From Leptodactylus fallax (Eukaryota; Chordata; Amphibia; Anura; Leptodactylidae): 64,000 nt of DNA. Shown in pieces: positions 42,674 through 54,776 of this stretch (its first letter is position 1; each line of letters opens with the position of its first letter). The stretch spans positions 186,001-250,000 of the forward strand of contig CAMRHE010000170.1 of assembly GCA_947044405.1 (NCBI GenBank). The letters run 5' to 3'. The notes beneath the pieces are model-generated. The model was given only the letters and a program-made list of their open reading frames with translations, made no database searches and had not been told where the DNA came from. Made by a program: the position numbers and the translations under genes.

Positions 42674-42708
<35 letters not shown>
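42606..42708. repeat. Interrupted-element repeat with TA microsatellite
   Basis: cctataatag and ccttatatataatag units then (ta)n at about 42676-42708, leading to the next Tc1 terminus. Confidence 0.6.
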
Positions 42709-42711
<3 letters not shown>

Positions 42712-43955
42712 TGGATACGGAAAGTATTCAGAGCCCTTTAAATTTTTCACTCTTTGTTTCATTGCAGCCATTTACTAATAGCAAAAAAGTTCATTTTATT
42801 TCTCATTAATGTATACTCAGCACCTCATCTTGACAGAAAAAAAAACAGAAATGTAGATATTTTTGCAAATTTATTAAAAAAGAAAAACTGAAATATCACA
42901 TGGTCATAAGTATTCAGACCCTTTGCTCAGTATTGAGTAGAAGCACCCTTTTGAGCTAGTACAGCCATAAGTCTTCTTGGGAATGATGCAACAAGTTTTT
43001 CACATCTGGATTTGGGGATCCTCTGCCATTCTTCCTTGCAGATCCTCTCCAGTTCCGTCAGGTTGGAGGGTGAACGTTGGTGGACAGCCATTTTCAGGTC
43101 TCTTCAGAGATGCTCAATTGGGTTGAGGTCAGGGCTCTGGCTGGGCCAGTCAAGAATGGTCACAGAGTTGTTCCGAAGCCACTACTTTGTTATTTTAGCT
43201 GTGTGCTTAGGGTCATTGTCTTGTTGGAAGGTGAACCTTCGGCCCAGTCTGAGGTCCAGAGCACTGTGGAAGAGGTTTTCTTCCAGGATATCTCTGTACT
43301 TGGCCGCATTCATCTTTCCTTCAATTGCAACCAGTCGTCCTGTCCCTGCAGCTGAAAAACACCCCCATAGCATGATGCTGCCACCACCATGTTTCACTGT
43401 TGGGATTGTATTGGGCAGGTGATGAGCAGTGCCTGGTTTTCTCCACACATACCACTTAGAATTAATGCCAAAAAGTTCAATCTTCGTCTCATCAGACCAG
43501 AGAATCTTATTTCTCATAGTCTGGGAGTCCTTCATGTGTTTTTTGGCAAACTCTATGGGGGCTTTCATATGTCTTGCACTGAGGAGAGGCTTCCTTCAGG
43601 CCACTCTGCCATAAAGCCCCAACTGGTGGAGGGCTGCAGTGATAGTTGACTTTGTGGAACTTTCTCCCATCTCCCTACTGCATCTCAAGGAAGATCTGAA
43701 GGAAACGGACAGCATGTGAGTTAAATATGAGTGTCACAGCAAAGGGTATGAATACTTATGACCATGTGATATTTCAGTTTTTCTTTTTTAATAAATTTGC
43801 AAAAATATCTACATTTCTGTTTTTTTTCTGTCAAGATGGGGTGCTGAGTGTACATTAATGAGAAATAAAATTAACTTTTTTGCTTTTAGTAAATGGCTGC
43901 AATGAAACAAAGAGTGAAAAATTTAAAGGGGTCTGAATACATTCCGTACCCACTG
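42709..43955 (-). mobile_element. Tc1 transposon copy E (internally deleted)
   Basis: 1247 bp between TA dinucleotides; inverted ends CAGTGGATACGGAAAGT and CAGTGGGTACGGAATGT. Same family as the truncated copy at 21458. Shorter than usual because the transposase N-terminus is deleted. Confidence 0.93.
42930..43690 (-). pseudogene. Tc1 transposase catalytic part (broken), copy E
   Basis: The DNA-binding domain is missing: homology begins only at the end of it, next to a deletion near 43685. Catalytic motifs: [36 protein letters not shown], then a TAG stop right after AKITK, then [12 protein letters not shown] in the continuing frame. A frameshift lies near 43570-43600. All three catalytic acids survive, but the protein cannot be made. 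Confidence 0.9.
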
Positions 43956-44348
43956 TATATTGTTGGTAATCCCCATATTAGTAAAAGTCCCATGCTAAAC
44001 TATGTCAGATAATGGATAAGAGAAGGAAGTATACAAGGTATAGTTGAGCCGGTATCTAACTCATAGGATACCCCAAATAGTAATGGTGGAGATCCAGAGA
44101 AAGAGGCAGATGAACCCCTTACATGTTGTAGTACATTACCAGATTTCAGAGTAGGTTCCTTCCATGTTTTAGACGACAATTAATTTTAGGAACAAACTCA
44201 TTAAAGCAGCTTGGGGTTCAGCAATCCGGGTGCCCAGACAACAATTTCTAAGCACCCCTAAAAGAGGCACCTTTCCATGTTTATTTTACCTTCAGTGTTC
44301 CAATGTGCTGAAGGCGGACAAGTATTTTATCATCTCACTGTACTATAC
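43956..44348. other. Unannotated spacer, no gene
   Basis: About 390 bp without coding potential, terminal repeats or similarity to the families I recognised. Confidence 0.5.
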
Positions 44349-44482
44349 CAGCGATGGCAAACCGAGTGCCCAAACTGCAACCCAAAACCCACTAATTTAT
44401 CGCAAAGTGCCAACACCGCAAATTAACTTTAATACTTAGATTATATGTTAGAAAAAACAACTCATACATTAACATCAATAAG

Positions 44483-44688
44483 TCCCCATTCACACGACCG
44501 TAGCCATGTTTGTGGGCCGCATTTGCGAGTCCGCAAATGCGGACCGTATAATGAAATGTCCTATTTTTTTGCGGTCAGACTACATGTGCACGGCCCCATT
44601 GAAATGAATGTGTCCGTAACTGTCCACAATCCGGATTCACAATTGCAGACAGTTACGGATCTGCAAAATATTGTCGTGTGAATGGGGA
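44483..44688. mobile_element. Short palindromic MITE (206 bp)
   Basis: Perfect 16-bp inverted ends TCCCCATTCACACGAC at 44483-44498 and 44673-44688. The interior also has inverted CpG-rich motifs (tgcgagtccgcaaatgcgga). No coding. Confidence 0.7.
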
Positions 44689-44699
44689 ATTACAGATCT

Positions 44700-45260
44700 T
44701 TCAATTATACAAACCACAGTGGCCCCCACATAATACTCCCACACAGTACAAACTGTTCCTCAGTGGCCCTTACATAGTACAATCTGTTCCACAGTTCACC
44801 TGACACACTACAATTTGCTCCACAGTGGCCCCCACACAGTAAAATCTGTTACAGAGTGTCACCCACACAGTATTTTATGCTCCACAGTGGCCCCCTCACA
44901 GTATAATATGCCTCCCAGTGGGCCTCACACAGTATAATATGCTCCACAATGGCTCCCACACAGTATTATATGCTCCACAGTGACTTCCAGACGGTACAAT
45001 GTAATTCACAGTGGCCTCCAGATGGTACAATGTGCCCCCAGATGGTACAATGTGCTCCACAGAGGCCCCCAGATGGTACAATGTGCTCCACAGTGGCCTC
45101 CAGACGATACAATGTGCTCCACAGTGGCCGCCAAACAGTAAATTATGCTCCACAGTGGCCCCCGTAGTATAATATGCTCCACATTGGCCATCACGCATTA
45201 TAATATGCCCCTCAGTGGGACCCCACACAGTATTATATGCTCCAAAGTGGCGATCAACAT
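44700..45260. repeat. Minisatellite, about 31-bp unit, degenerate
   Basis: Roughly 17 units like cagtggcccccacacag-tataatatgctcca. Related to the repeats at 8985-9370 and 31107-31575. Frames across it are artefacts. Confidence 0.82.
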
Positions 45261-45296
45261 AGTATTATATGTGCATTTGCACATACAGATGAAAGA

Positions 45297-45350
45297 AGCG
45301 GCGATCACTCACTAATGATCCCCATTAGTGAGCGATCAGGGTGACGCCGC
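45297..45350. repeat. Hairpin in hAT-like element
   Basis: Imperfect inverted repeat: gcggcgatcactcactaatg pairs with cattagtgagcgatc...gccgc around a short loop. Confidence 0.55.
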
Positions 45351-45417
45351 GCGTGCCAACAGAGAGGGCTCTGTGTGCCCTCTCTGGCATGCGTGCCATA
45401 GGTTCGCCAACACGGCT

Positions 45418-46313
45418 CTAGGATATTGGCACTGTATCCTTTTCCATACAATTTTTCTCTCCTATTTCATAGTCTACAGATATGTATTTCTTTTCCTTTC
45501 TCTTATTCCCTTTCTCCCTTACGAATTTTCTCTTTTCCACACTTTCTTTTTAATTTTCCATTATTGTTTATTTATGTTCTTTGTCTTTTATTCTTATCCT
45601 TTACTCTATTTTCCCACTTCTGTCTGGTTTATTCCCCATTTCCGGTCCTCTTCAAACTGCCCAGTATACTTTAAGTTCTGCAGTAGCTTGCTCCCCTTCC
45701 ATCATTAATGCACCCCACTTCCACCCTGTATCTTAAAGGCAGACAGCCTCCCAGACACTAGAGAGGGGATGGGACGCATTCTGGAAACCCTGCTCTCTGG
45801 CACACTTATAGGGAAGTAATGGGCTTCCCTGAGCAGCACCCTTACAGAGCGACTTTTCCGCTATTCCTAGGCCAGACAACCACTCCAATCCCAGTACAAC
45901 ATCAGGTGAGAGGACATCTCCCTATTTCTCTGGATCTGACCTATTGCTATTTGGGGTATTATAGGCTAGTATGGAACTTTCTCTAATATGTGAATTACCA
46001 CCAATAGAGCTATAGTGTTATTTTGTGTATATTGTGGACTGTACACCATCATTTTGGGGATTTTGTCTCTACGTATGGATTTGTTTGTCTTTGTCTATGT
46101 ACATTATTGTTCAATATTGGGTACTATTGAGTTTACTCTATGCTTTGTCGCCATGACCCTATCCGCTATGTTTATATTACAGTTCAACAGTTCTTTTGCT
46201 TATCTTAGTTCCACAAACTGCCTGATGCATAATTTTTCCTCCTCCTTCACTCTGTCACGGTATTAATATATATTCTTGTCATGTAGCTACAATGCATCAG
46301 TCTTGTGCATATA
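45418..46313. other. Unannotated, pyrimidine-rich stretch
   Basis: No gene. 45425-45720 is strongly T/C-rich, giving long hydrophobic frames that lack any domain. 45720-46313 shows nothing recognisable. Confidence 0.45.
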
Positions 46314-47028
46314 TACCGTAGTTTTCGGACTATAAGACGCACTTTTTTTTCCCCCCAAATTCGGGAGGTGCGTCTTATAATCCAAATGTGGGTGTTGGGG
46401 GGGGGGGCGGAGGAGCAGGGTCACAGCATCACCCCACTCCTGCTGCCGCCGGCTTCCTGCAGCGGGGCTTCCTCCAGCGGCAGGAGTGGGGGCGATGTGC
46501 GGGCCCTGGGATTGGAGGAGCGGGTGTCTCAGTGAACACATACCAGCATCCGCCGTGCTATTACAGCGGATGCTGGGTCTATAAAGATGATGGCAGCCAC
46601 TCTGCTGCAGAGCGGTTGCCATAGCTACCGGGTCTCCCGCTGTAATGTACAGCACAGACCTGGAGCTAATGCTCGCGATCAGAGTCCACTCTGATTGCGG
46701 GCATTACTACTTTAAAACCCCCCATAAAGTGAAAAAGTATCCCCCACCGACCCTGTACCTTTGAAGTTGCAGGCCAGCTCCCGCGCGGCGAGATCGCGGG
46801 AGCCGTCCTGTTCTTGTGATAGCCGGGAGCCTTATAAAGGCTCCCAGGCTTGTCATAGTAATGTACAGAATCTCAATACAAGTGTATTGCAGTCTATGGG
46901 ACTTGCAATCAAATGATTGCTAGTTCAATCCCCCTAAAGGGGGGGATAATAAAATAGTAAAAAAAAAAAAAAGTTTTAAAAAAATATAAAAAAAATAAAA
47001 GTTCTAAATCTCCCCTTTCCCTAGAATA

Positions 47029-48596
47029 CAGTGGGGAAAAAAAGTATTTAGTCAGCCACCAATTGTGCAAGTTCTCCCACTTAAAAAGATGAGAGAGGCC
47101 TGTAATTGACATCATAGGTAGACCTCAACTATGGGAGACAAAATGAGAAAACATATCTAGAAAATCACATTGTCTGATTTTTAAAGAATTTATTTGCAAA
47201 TTATGGTGGAAAATAAGTATTTGGTCAATAACAAAAGTTCATTTCAATACTTTGTTATATATCCTTTGTTGGCAATGACAGAGGTCAAACGTTTTCTGTA
47301 AGTCTTCACAAGGTTGGCACACACTGTTGCTGGTATTTTGGTCCATTCCTCCATGCAGATCTCCTCTAGAGCAGAGATGTTTTGGGGCTGTCGCTGGGCA
47401 ACACGCACTTTCAACTCTCTCCAAAGGTTTTCTATGGGGTTGAGATCTGGAGACTGGCTAGGCCACTCCAGGACCTTGAAATGCTTCTTACGAAGCCATT
47501 CTTCGTTGCCCTGGTGGTGTGCTTGGGATCATTGTCATGCTAAAAGACCCAGCCACGTTTCATCTTCAATGCCCTTGCTGATGGAAGGAGGTTTGCACTC
47601 AAAATCTCACGATACATGGCCCCATTCATTCTTTCATGTACACGGATCAGTCGTCCTGGTCCCTTTGCAGAGAAACAGCCCCAAAGCATGATGTTGTCAC
47701 CCCCATGCTTCACAGTAGGTATGGTGTTCTTTGGATGCAACTCAGCATTCACTGTCCTCCAAACACGACGAGTTGTGTTTCTACCAAACAGTTCTACTTT
47801 GATTTCTTCTGACCATATGACATTCTCCCAATACTCTTCTGTAACATTCATATGCTCTGTAGCAAACTTCAGACGGGCCCGGATATGTACTGGCTTAAGC
47901 AGGGGGACACGTCTGGCACTGCAGGATCTGAGTCCCTGGCAGCGTAGTGTGTTACTGACGGTAGCCTTTGTTACGCTAGTCCCAGCTTTCTGCAGGTCAG
48001 TCACTAGGTGTGGTTCTGGGATTTTTGCTCACCGTTCTTGTGATCATTTTGACCCCACGGGGTGAGATCTTGCGTGGAACCCCTGATCAAGGGAGATTAT
48101 CAGTGGTTTTGTATGTCTTCCATTTCCTAATTATTGCTCCCACAGTTGCTTTTTTCACACCAAGCTGCTTGCCTATTGCAGATTCAATTTTGTTTCTGGT
48201 GTCCTTCCACAGCTCTTCAGTCTTGACCATAGTGGAGTTTGGAGTGTGACTGTTTGAGGTTGTGGACAGGTGTCTTTTATACTGATAACAATGTCAAACA
48301 GGTGCCATTACTACAGGTAATGAGTGGAGGACAGAGGAGCCTCTTAAAGAAGAAGTTACAGGTCTGTGAGAGCCAGAAATCTTGCTTGTTTGTAGGTGAC
48401 CAAATACTTATTTTCCACCATAATTTGCAAATAAATTCTTTAAAAATCAGACAATGTGATTTTCTAGATATGTTTTCTCATTTGGTCTCTCATAGTTGAG
48501 GTCTACCTATCATGTCAATTATAGGTCTCTCTCATCTTTTTAAGTGGGAGAACTTGTACAATTGGTGGCTGACTAAATACTTTTTTTTCCCCACTG
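47029..48596 (-). mobile_element. Complete-ended Tc1 transposon (copy F)
   Basis: 1568 bp between TA dinucleotides; ends CAGTGGGGAAAAAAAGTA on both sides. Same family as 34347-35949, inverted. Confidence 0.93.
47239..48230 (-). pseudogene. Tc1 transposase, multiply broken (copy F)
   Basis: ATG at 48230 ([11 protein letters not shown]). The middle (47540-48004) reads [13 protein letters not shown], so the first catalytic Asp is Glu. A nonsense change (CAG to TAG) follows KRGWVF, just before HDNDPK, and another frameshift lies near 47500. The Glu motif lies near FNPIENL-like sequence around 47430. Inactive. Confidence 0.9.
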
Positions 48597-49033
48597 TACA
48601 TATAAAAGTAGAAAATTACTGTGAAACACACACACATTAGGTATCCCTGTGTCCGAAAACGCCCAGTCTACAAACTTATAAAAATAATTTTCCTGCAAGG
48701 TGAACGTCATAGCGGGAAAAAAAATAATCTAAAGTGCCGAACTGCCGTTTTTTTCACTGTTTCACCTCTGATTTGAATAAAAAATGATCTAAGCAATAGA
48801 CATTCCCCAAAATGGTATAACTAAAAAGTACATCTGGCTCTGCAAAAAAGGATGCCCTATTCCTCCCCGTACAGCCGCAGGGCCACCTGTCAATGTCACC
48901 TTGCAGCTGCTGCAAAACTACAACTCCCATATATTAAATATTTTACCATATTTTGCTTCAAAAATTTTTTTTCCCTATTTTCCTTCTCTAAAACCTAGGT
49001 GCGTCTTATAGTCCGAAAAATATGGTATATATA

Positions 49034-50655
49034 CAGTACAGACCAAAAGTTTGGACATACCTTCTCATTCCAAGAGTTTTCTGTATTTTCATGACTATAA
49101 AAATTGTAGATTCACACTGAAAGCATCAAAACTATGAATTAACACATGTGGAATTATATACTTAACAAAAAAGTGTGAAACAACTGAAAATATGTCTTAT
49201 ATTCTAGGTTCTTCAAAGTAGCCACCTTTTGCTTTGATTACTGCTTTGCACACTCTTGGCATTCTCTTGATGAGCTTCAAGAGGTAGTCACCTGAAATGG
49301 TTTTCACTTCACAGGTGTGCCCTGTCAGGTTTAATAAGTGGGATTTCTTGCCTTATAAATGGGGTTGGGACCATCAGTTGTGTTGTTCAGAAGTCAGGTG
49401 GATACACAGCTGATAGTCCTACTGAATGGAGTGTTAGACTTTGTATTATGGCAAGAAATAAGCAGCTAAGTAAAGAAAAATGAGTGGCCATCATTACTTT
49501 AAGAAATTAAGGTCAGTCAGTCCGAAAAATTGGGAAAACTTTGAAAGTGTCCCCAAGTGCAGTGGCCAAAACCATCAAACGCTACAAAGAAACTGGCTCA
49601 CATGAGGACCGCCCCAGGAAAGGAAGACCAAGTGTCACCTCTGCTGCGGAGGATAAGTTCATCCGATTCACCAGCCTCAGAAATTGCAGGTTAACAGCAG
49701 TTCAGATTAGAGACCAGGTCAATGCCACACAGAGTTCTAGTAGCAGACACATCTCTACAACAACTGTGAAGAGGAGACTGTGTGCAGCAGGCCTTCATGG
49801 TAAAATAGCTGCTAGGAAACCACTGCTAAGGACAGGCAACAAGCAGAAGTGACTTGTTTGGGCTAAAGAACACAAGGAATGGACATTAGACCTGTGGAAA
49901 TCTGTGCTTTGGTCTGATGAGTCCAAATTTGAGATCTTTGGTTCCAACCAGCGTGTCTTTGTGCGACGCAGAAAAGGTGAACGAATGGACTCTACATGCC
50001 TGGTTCCCACCGTGAAGCATGGAGGAGGAGGTGTGATGGTGTGGGGGTGCTTTGCTGGTGACACTGTTGTTATTTAAAATTGAAGGAATACTGAACCAGC
50101 ATGGTTACCACAGCATCTTGCAGCGGCATGCTATTCCATCCGGTTTACGTTTAGTTGGACCATCATTTATTTTTCAACAGGACAATGACCCCAAACACAC
50201 CTCCAGACTGTGTAAGGGCTATTTGACCAAGAAGGAGAGTGATGGGGTGCTACGCCAGATGACCTGGCCTCCACAGTCACCAGACCTGAACCCAATCGAG
50301 ATGGTTTGGGGTGAGCTGGATCGCAGAGTGAAGGCAAAAGGGCCAACAAGTGCTAAGCATCTCTGGGAACTCCTTCAAGACTGCTGGAAGGCCATTTCAG
50401 GTGACTACCTCTTGAAGCTCATCAAGAGAATGCTAAGAGTGTACAAAGCAGTAATCAAAGCAAAAGGTGGCTACTTTGAAGAACCTAGTATATAAGACAT
50501 ATTTTCAGGTGTTTCACACTTTTTTGTTAAGTATATAATTCCACATGTGTTAATTCATAGTTTTGATGCCTTCAGTGTGAATCTACAATTTTTATAGTCA
50601 TGAAAATACAGAAAACTCTTGGAATGAGAAGGTGTGTCCAAACTTTTGGTCTGTA

Positions 50656-50658
<3 letters not shown>
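49034..50658 (+). mobile_element. Tc1/mariner transposon (copy G), decayed relative of copy B
   Basis: Ends CAGTACAGACCAAAAGT on both sides; left TA intact (49032-49033), right TA changed to tg followed by a long (ta)n run. Same extended inverted repeats as copy B. Confidence 0.93.
49448..50495 (+). pseudogene. DD38E-type transposase, broken (copy G)
   Basis: ATG at 49448 (MARNKQLSKEK) is followed by TGA at codon 12. The DNA-binding part resumes from 49541; a second TGA follows TGNKQK near 49851; a frameshift near 50070 follows GCFAGDTV. Catalytic motifs [20 protein letters not shown] and LNPIEMVW are all retained. Confidence 0.92.

Positions 50659-50700
<42 letters not shown>
50659..50700. 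repeat. TA microsatellite
   Basis: About 20 TA units between Tc1 copies G and H. Confidence 0.95.
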
Positions 50701-50704
<4 letters not shown>

Positions 50705-50726
50705 TTGAAACCAGAAGTTTACATAT

Positions 50727-51212
50727 TGTGACAGCTTGGGGAATTAAACTCAAAATGGCGGCTTTTCCTGGTCCAGACAGCGGTGGTTCATGGTACTGGG
50801 CGCTGAAAAGATAGCTTTCAGACAGTCCAAGTGTAAAATAAACGTGGCTTTATTCAGCTTAACTGCAACATAGCAAAACAACAAAAAACCTAGACCACAG
50901 TTAGGATGCTAACTCACTCCTTGAGCCCCTAACTGTCCTGACTGTTGCTCAGCTCCAGCAACAGTCCTTTGTGGACGCCAGCCCTTCTGGGACAGAGCCT
51001 ATCTCTCTGTCCTAGCTGGTCCACCCCTGTGGACGCCAGCCCTTTTGGGACAGAGCCTCTCTCTCTGTCCTAGCTGGTCCACCATTTTCCTGCTTCCTGC
51101 AGGATGCTCCAGCCCCTCTGGAGTTACGTGCCACCACCCAAAGACGTGGCTGAGGGCCTTTTCTGGCCTGGCCTGGGTCGCTCAACAGCACCCTCTGGCT
51201 CACATACTTACA
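50727..51212 (-). repeat. Solo LTR of the host-gene-capturing family
   Basis: TGTGACAGCTTGGGG...ACTTACA, 486 bp, with atat on both sides (50723-50726, 51213-51216): a 4-bp duplication. It contains a ~58-bp tandem duplication (50971-51028 and 51029-51084). Diverged from the 27328/32107 LTRs. Confidence 0.85.
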
Positions 51213-51399
51213 ATATACTATATAAAAAGACACATATGCATGTTTTTCTCACTATCTGACATGAAATCAGAATAAACTTTTCCCATTGTAGGTCAATTAG
51301 GATTACCAAAATTATTTACAGTATATTTTCCAAATGCCAGAATAATGAGAGAGAGAATTTTTAAGGCATTTTTATTACTTTCTGCAAAGTCAAAAGTTT

Positions 51400-52400
<1,001 letters not shown>

Positions 52401-52564
52401 GATGTTACACAAAGAAGCAGTGTGTTTCAGGTGTGCCTTAAAATACATCCACAGGTGTGTCTCTAATTAACTCAGATGTTGCCAATAAACTAATCAGACA
52501 CTTCCAAAGACATGACATCATCATATGGGCTGTCCCAAATTGTTTAAAGGCATAGTAATCTTAG

Positions 52565-53226
52565 TGTAACATCTCTGCCTGTTTGGGTCTCTGCATCACC
52601 CTCCGCCCACATGCAGCGGCGCAGGAGGCGTGCTCAGTTTGATTCCTTGTTTAAGATTCTTGTTGCTCATTCTGAACACTGTCCTAGACTATGCAATTGA
52701 TTTTCTGTCACACCCGTCTCCTTCACCTTGGTTTTCTTCTGCTCCACTAATAGTTAATTTCAGCCTTGCCTGTGTGATTGACAGCCTATCCTTCTATCAA
52801 GACTGGGGCAGGTCCTGACTTTCTATAAACAGGATGTCAGGCCTCACATGGTCGCTGGCTATTGATTCTGTCTTGGCACTTGTCCATGCTAGCTCCTATT
52901 TTGTTACCTGTATTCCTATTCCTGACCTCTGGCCTTGACTTTTGACTAGTCTCTTGGATTGTGATTTTGTACTGCATTGCTCATCTGTTACCGAACCCTT
53001 GGCTAGCTGACCTCCCATTTTGTTGTTTGTCCTGTCTGCGTTCTGTGTTGTCACTTATATTATGAAGGGACTGATTGACCGGTTGCCGGCTGTCGCCTAG
53101 GACAGATAGGGAAAGTTATCCAGGGACAGCAGGGGGGTTCAGCTTTAGGGCTCACTGTCTTGTTGTGCCCCTCCCCCCAGGGTTCTGCAGCAGTCCTGGG
53201 GAATTGCTCAACCGGCAATTCCCTTA
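52565..53226 (+). repeat. Solo LTR of the chromodomain gypsy family (plus)
   Basis: TGTAACATCT ... ends near CCCTTA, 662 bp, close to the 659 bp of the full LTR at 13655. It interrupts Tc1 copy H; a few bases around its right junction are missing, so no clean duplication is seen. Confidence 0.8.
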
Positions 53227-53352
53227 AACGTTTGACTTTGCAGAAAGTAATAAAAATGCCTTTAAAAAATTCTCCCTCTCTTATTATTCTAGTATTTGGC
53301 AAATATAAATATTTTGGTAATCCTAACTGACGTAATGTTACGTTACTCCTGA

Positions 53353-54013
53353 TGTAAGGAAATTGCTCAAGGAGCGATTCCCCAGTAGCTGCTGGTGAAC
53401 CCTGCGGGGAGGGGCACAACAAGACAGTGAACCCTAAGCTGAACCCCCCCACTTTCCCTGGCTACTTGCCTGATCTGTCCTAGGCAACAGCCAGCAACTG
53501 ATCGACGGTCCCTTCTTGATATAAGTGAAAACACACAGAACAGAGACAGGACAAACAACAACAAAAGGTCAGCTAGCCAAGGGGTCGGTAACAGTCGAAC
53601 AATGCAGTACAGAATCAAAATCCAAGAGAATAGTCAAAGGTAAGCAAGAGATCAGGAATAAGAATACAGGTAACAAACAGCAAGGAGTAATAGCCAGTAC
53701 GCACGAGGCAATAGCAAGTACCAATGTGAATGTGAGCAAACAATAAATAGGAAGGAAGAACCCGCCCCAGACTTGATAGGAGGATAGGCTGTCAATCACA
53801 CAGGTAAGGCTAAAATTAACTATTAGTGGAGCAGAGGGAAACGAAGGTAAAGGAGATGGGTGTGGTGAAAAATCAATTAAGAAGGTGAGGGAATAGGACA
53901 GTGTTCAGACAATATAAGAAAAACCCAAAGGAAAGAATCACAGCCGGACCCGCCTCCTGCGCCGCTGCATGCGGACAGATGGCGCAGAAGTTCGAACAGG
54001 TGCGGACGTAACA
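53353..54013 (-). repeat. Solo LTR of the chromodomain gypsy family (minus)
   Basis: TGTAAGG...GTAACA, 661 bp, reverse of the 52565 copy, with a perfect 5-bp duplication cctga at 53348-53352 and 54014-54018. Confidence 0.9.
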
Positions 54014-54018
54014 CCTGA

Positions 54019-54564
54019 CCTTTGTACTATCTGTGGATTTAGGTTAATAAAAGCGCTTATCTGCATTAAATAAGGAGAGTGCTGAAGTTCTTCTTTCCTG
54101 TGTAATGGGGTTGGGACTCTACATCAGCACCTGACCCTAGACAATGCAGAGTGCCAAACATATCTGTGATTTACTGGTTTACCCTTTGTATCAGAGCAGA
54201 AACATAATGTATCCCAACTTAGAATCCATGTACTGGAACACGTTTCTTCATTTCGGTGAGGTGGAAACCGGATCCAAATGCTGAAACAATGTGAAGCATT
54301 TTGGATACATAAGTTGCGGACTCTGAAACCTGAGGGTCTGAACCGAAAATATGAGAGTTCTAATTTCATGTAGGTCTATAGTTCATATTTTGGATATATG
54401 TTTTATGTTTCAGAGTCTGATGAAGACCCAGTGGGACGAAACATCATTTCTTACTTCTGTACTGTCTATGGATTTATGTACATAAAATCATTTATGTGCA
54501 TTACATATAGTGCTATAGTTTTTCTTACTAGCTTGTTATTTGAAACAAAAATTAGTGGTTGTGT
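54019..54564. other. Unannotated, no gene
   Basis: Unique-looking sequence with ctgatgaagacccagtgggacgaaac near 54418, a phrase often seen near LINE/SINE 3' ends, but no further support. No coding evidence. Confidence 0.4.
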
Positions 54565-54728
54565 GCCTAGTTCAGAGGCGTAGCTAGTGGGGGGGGGGGG
54601 GCAGAGGGGGCGGCTGCCCCGGGCCCACTGATTTTTTGGGGGCCCACCCCGGGGACCGTCATGAATACATGTTTTACTTTTAACTAGATCAATGTCTGCA
54701 GAGATCCTGACTTCCAATCGGAGGTTTT

Positions 54729-54776
54729 AACCCCTTGGATGCCGCGGTCAAATATGACCGCGGCATCCAAGGGGTT
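54729..54776. repeat. Perfect 22-bp hairpin with 4-nt loop
   Basis: Arms 54729-54750 and 54755-54776 are exactly complementary (centre gcggtca-aata-tgaccgc). It lies at the left TTAA end of the piggyBac-like element. Confidence 0.95.

Larger units (their letters stand above)
44349..45417. mobile_element. hAT-like non-autonomous element with minisatellite
   Basis: The left end CAGCGATGGCAAACC and the right end (complement of approximately GGCGAACCTATGGCAC) are imperfect inverted repeats of a hAT type. Inside are a short palindromic MITE, a 31-bp minisatellite and a hairpin. The 8-bp duplication could not be confirmed, so limits are approximate on the right. Confidence 0.55.
46316..49025. mobile_element. 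TA-flanked terminal-inverted-repeat element, hosting Tc1 copy F
   Basis: Ends CCGTAGTTTTCGGACTATAA (46316) and the complement of CCATATTTTTCGGACTATAA (49025) match at 25 of 27 positions and are flanked by TA (46314-46315, 49026-49027). Without the nested Tc1 it is about 1.14 kb and non-coding. The GC-rich left half (46390-46860) and AT-rich remainder hold no gene. Superfamily not assigned. Confidence 0.75.

Noticed and set aside
44890..45230. Frames in the minisatellite at 44700-45260
   Set aside because: Same reason: repeat translation with no domain.
45426..45708. Possible membrane protein from hydrophobic frames
   Set aside because: Pyrimidine-rich DNA gives Phe/Leu/Ser-rich frames in two registers with no start context or homology.
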